Of a stretch of 6,367 nucleotides of DNA, positions 5,314 to 6,367 are shown piece by piece. Numbering within the stretch: the first letter of the stretch is position 1; every line of letters begins with the position of its first letter. The position numbers and the translations under genes are program-made. A model generated the notes under the pieces. That model did not search any database, had not been told where the DNA came from, and was given only the letters and a program-made list of their open reading frames with translations. The DNA comes from an uncultured Olsenella sp. (lineage in GTDB: Bacteria > Actinomycetota > Coriobacteriia > Coriobacteriales > Atopobiaceae): positions 1 to 6,367 of the forward strand of contig CAUGFC010000101.1 of the NCBI GenBank assembly GCA_959598545.1, given 5' to 3'.

Positions 5314-6163
5314 GGGTTTTTGTCGACCAGGCCCGCCATCCGCGCGAGACGGCCTCCGCAGCCGCGTCGTCCGCCGCCTCGGAGCTCTCGCACAGCGCGA
5401 ACGAGCAGGTGCCCGAGCCCGTGACCTGAGCCGCGAGCACGCCGGGACGCTCGCGCAGCCACGCCTCGACCTCGCCGGCATCGGGGCACAGCGCGCACGC
5501 GACCGGGGCGAGGTTGTTTGCCAGCCTCGCCGCCACGCCCGCACGGTCGCCGGCCTCGAGGGCGCGGCACAGCGCGTCGTAGCCGGCAGGCTCCTCGCCC
5601 GAGCGGTCGAACTCCGCGTACGCCGCCGGGGTCGATCCGCCCTCGGCCTGCGGCATCACCAGGACGAGGGGCGTCTCGAAGCCCGGGAACGTCCGCTCGA
5701 GCACATCCCCCGCCCCACCGAGGAGCGCGGGACGCGGATCGAGGAAGAAGGCCACGTCCGCGCCCACCCGACGGGCCACCTCCACGACGCGCGGGTCGAG
5801 CGCGTCCACGCCCCAGCGCTCGGCGAGGGCGCGCAGCGCGGCGCCGGCATCGGCGGAGGAGCCGCCGAGCCCGGCGCTGCCGGGGATGCGCCTCGTGACG
5901 CTCACGCGCACGTCGGGCTTCTCGCCCAGCGCCTCGGCGAGCATCGTCGCGGCGCGCCAGACGCCGCTCTTCTCCACGGGTATGGAGAGCGCGGGCGAGA
6001 AGCTCACCGAGAGCTCCGGGGCATCCTCGACGACGACGTCGTCAAAGAGCGCCACCGGGACCATGAGCGAGTCCACGCGGTGGTAGCCCCGCTCGTCGGT
6101 CTCGTGATGGACGCCGAGGTAGAGGTTGACCTTGCAGGGGGCCGAGACGGCCGTGGCGCGCAC
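5288..6163 (-). CDS. ispE: 4-diphosphocytidyl-2-C-methyl-D-erythritol kinase
   Basis: A GHMP-family kinase. It phosphorylates the 2-hydroxyl of CDP-methylerythritol with ATP in the MEP route to IPP and DMAPP. The product is 291 residues, within the family range. Motifs are APCKVNLYL (8-16, with Lys11 matching the conserved lysine), GYHRVDS (26-32), the glycine-rich ATP loop IPGSAGLGGSSADAG (93-107), GADVAFF (134-140, with Asp136 as the catalytic aspartate) and the C-terminal TGSGTCSFA (248-256). The start is GTG at 6163, placed by GGAG five bases upstream within the end of veg; it gives the usual short N-terminus before the lysine motif. Only two bases separate it from the veg stop, so translational coupling is likely. 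The tRNA-Pro gene follows. The ATP loop departs slightly from the common GGG(S/A)xDA form but keeps the fold residues. Confidence 0.95.
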   Translation of the reverse strand: MRATAVSAPCKVNLYLGVHHETDERGYHRVDSLMVPVALFDDVVVEDAPELSVSFSPALSIPVEKSGVWRAATMLAEALGEKPDVRVSVTRRIPGSAGLGGSSADAGAALRALAERWGVDALDPRVVEVARRVGADVAFFLDPRPALLGGAGDVLERTFPGFETPLVLVMPQAEGGSTPAAYAEFDRSGEEPAGYDALCRALEAGDRAGVAARLANNLAPVACALCPDAGEVEAWLRERPGVLAAQVTGSGTCSFALCESSEAADDAAAEAVSRGWRAWSTKTLGSSPKVC

Positions 6164-6165
6164 TG

Positions 6166-6367
6166 CTACTCCGTGATCGTCTCGGCGAAGTCGAAGAGGC
6201 GCTCGCCGGACTCCGTGTCATAGAGCTCCACCGTGCCGGTGAGGACGTCGACGTACTGGTAGGACTGGCGCGCGGTGCGGCCGCGACGCTCCTCGACCTC
6301 GACGACGAAGAGGGACGGGTGGGCGTGGACGAGCGTGCCGGTGCGCTCGACGATGCGGGAGCGGCCC
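6166..6367 (-). CDS. veg: Veg family protein (DUF1021), C-terminal 66 residues (gene runs off the right edge)
   Basis: The visible part reads GRSRIVERTGTLVHAHPSL and continues through SYQYVDVLTGTVEL. It aligns by eye with the B. subtilis Veg region GRRKTIERSGIL..YPSVFV..YADILTETVEL. The family has an SH3-like small beta fold and is about 80-90 residues, so roughly 20-30 N-terminal residues and the start lie outside the window. In B. subtilis Veg promotes biofilm matrix gene expression by opposing SinR; whether that holds here is unknown, since a SinR system is not expected in this lineage. It sits directly upstream of ispE with a 2-nt gap, a veg-ispE order also seen in Firmicutes. The C-terminal tail (about 12 residues after TVEL) is acidic and differs from Bacillus. 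Confidence 0.88.
   Translation of the reverse strand, partial: GRSRIVERTGTLVHAHPSLFVVEVEERRGRTARQSYQYVDVLTGTVELYDTESGERLFDFAETITE

Overview
This is a GC-rich chromosomal stretch from an actinobacterial-type genome. The best guess is a member of Coriobacteriia (Olsenella/Atopobium/Collinsella-like). That rests on strong G/C bias at third codon positions, a veg-ispE gene pair, a greA-lysS pair, MEP-pathway isoprenoid synthesis and a TatA carrying a C-terminal zinc ribbon. The lineage is an inference from gene content; no marker here fixes it. Most of the window is ordinary housekeeping sequence.

Layout. (1) Positions 1-1845, minus strand: a tatA-greA-lysS transcription unit with a clear sigma70-type promoter upstream of tatA. 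The gaps are 39 and 87 nt, and the larger one holds a terminator-like hairpin. lysS runs off the left edge. (2) Positions 1897-2745, plus strand: a membrane-anchored, spermidine-synthase-fold protein transcribed divergently from tatA. It lacks the expected polyamine-synthase active-site signatures. (3) Positions 2899-3747, minus strand: a Cof-type HAD phosphatase convergent with the previous gene. (4) Positions 3981-5126, plus strand: glycerate 2-kinase, divergent from the HAD gene. (5) Positions 5156-6367, minus strand: veg (partial) - ispE - tRNA-Pro(CGG), ending in a hairpin terminator. The tRNA has its own promoter, built into the last codons of ispE.

The most unusual sequence is non-coding. 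The 233-nt HAD/glycerate kinase divergent region holds a nested imperfect palindrome of about 133 bp (3808-3940) and four copies of a 7-mer, three of them at exact 18-nt steps around the HAD -10 box. The core of the palindrome recurs, diverged and inverted, on the other side of the HAD gene (about 2791-2844), so that gene lies between two related elements. Other points of interest are the TatA-zinc-ribbon fusion and the atypical spermidine-synthase homologue. I see no CRISPR array, phage, transposase or defence system, and no clear new multi-gene system.

The genes serve separate core functions: lysine charging and proline decoding, rescue of stalled RNA polymerase, Tat export, isoprenoid precursor synthesis, and glycerate entry into lower glycolysis.
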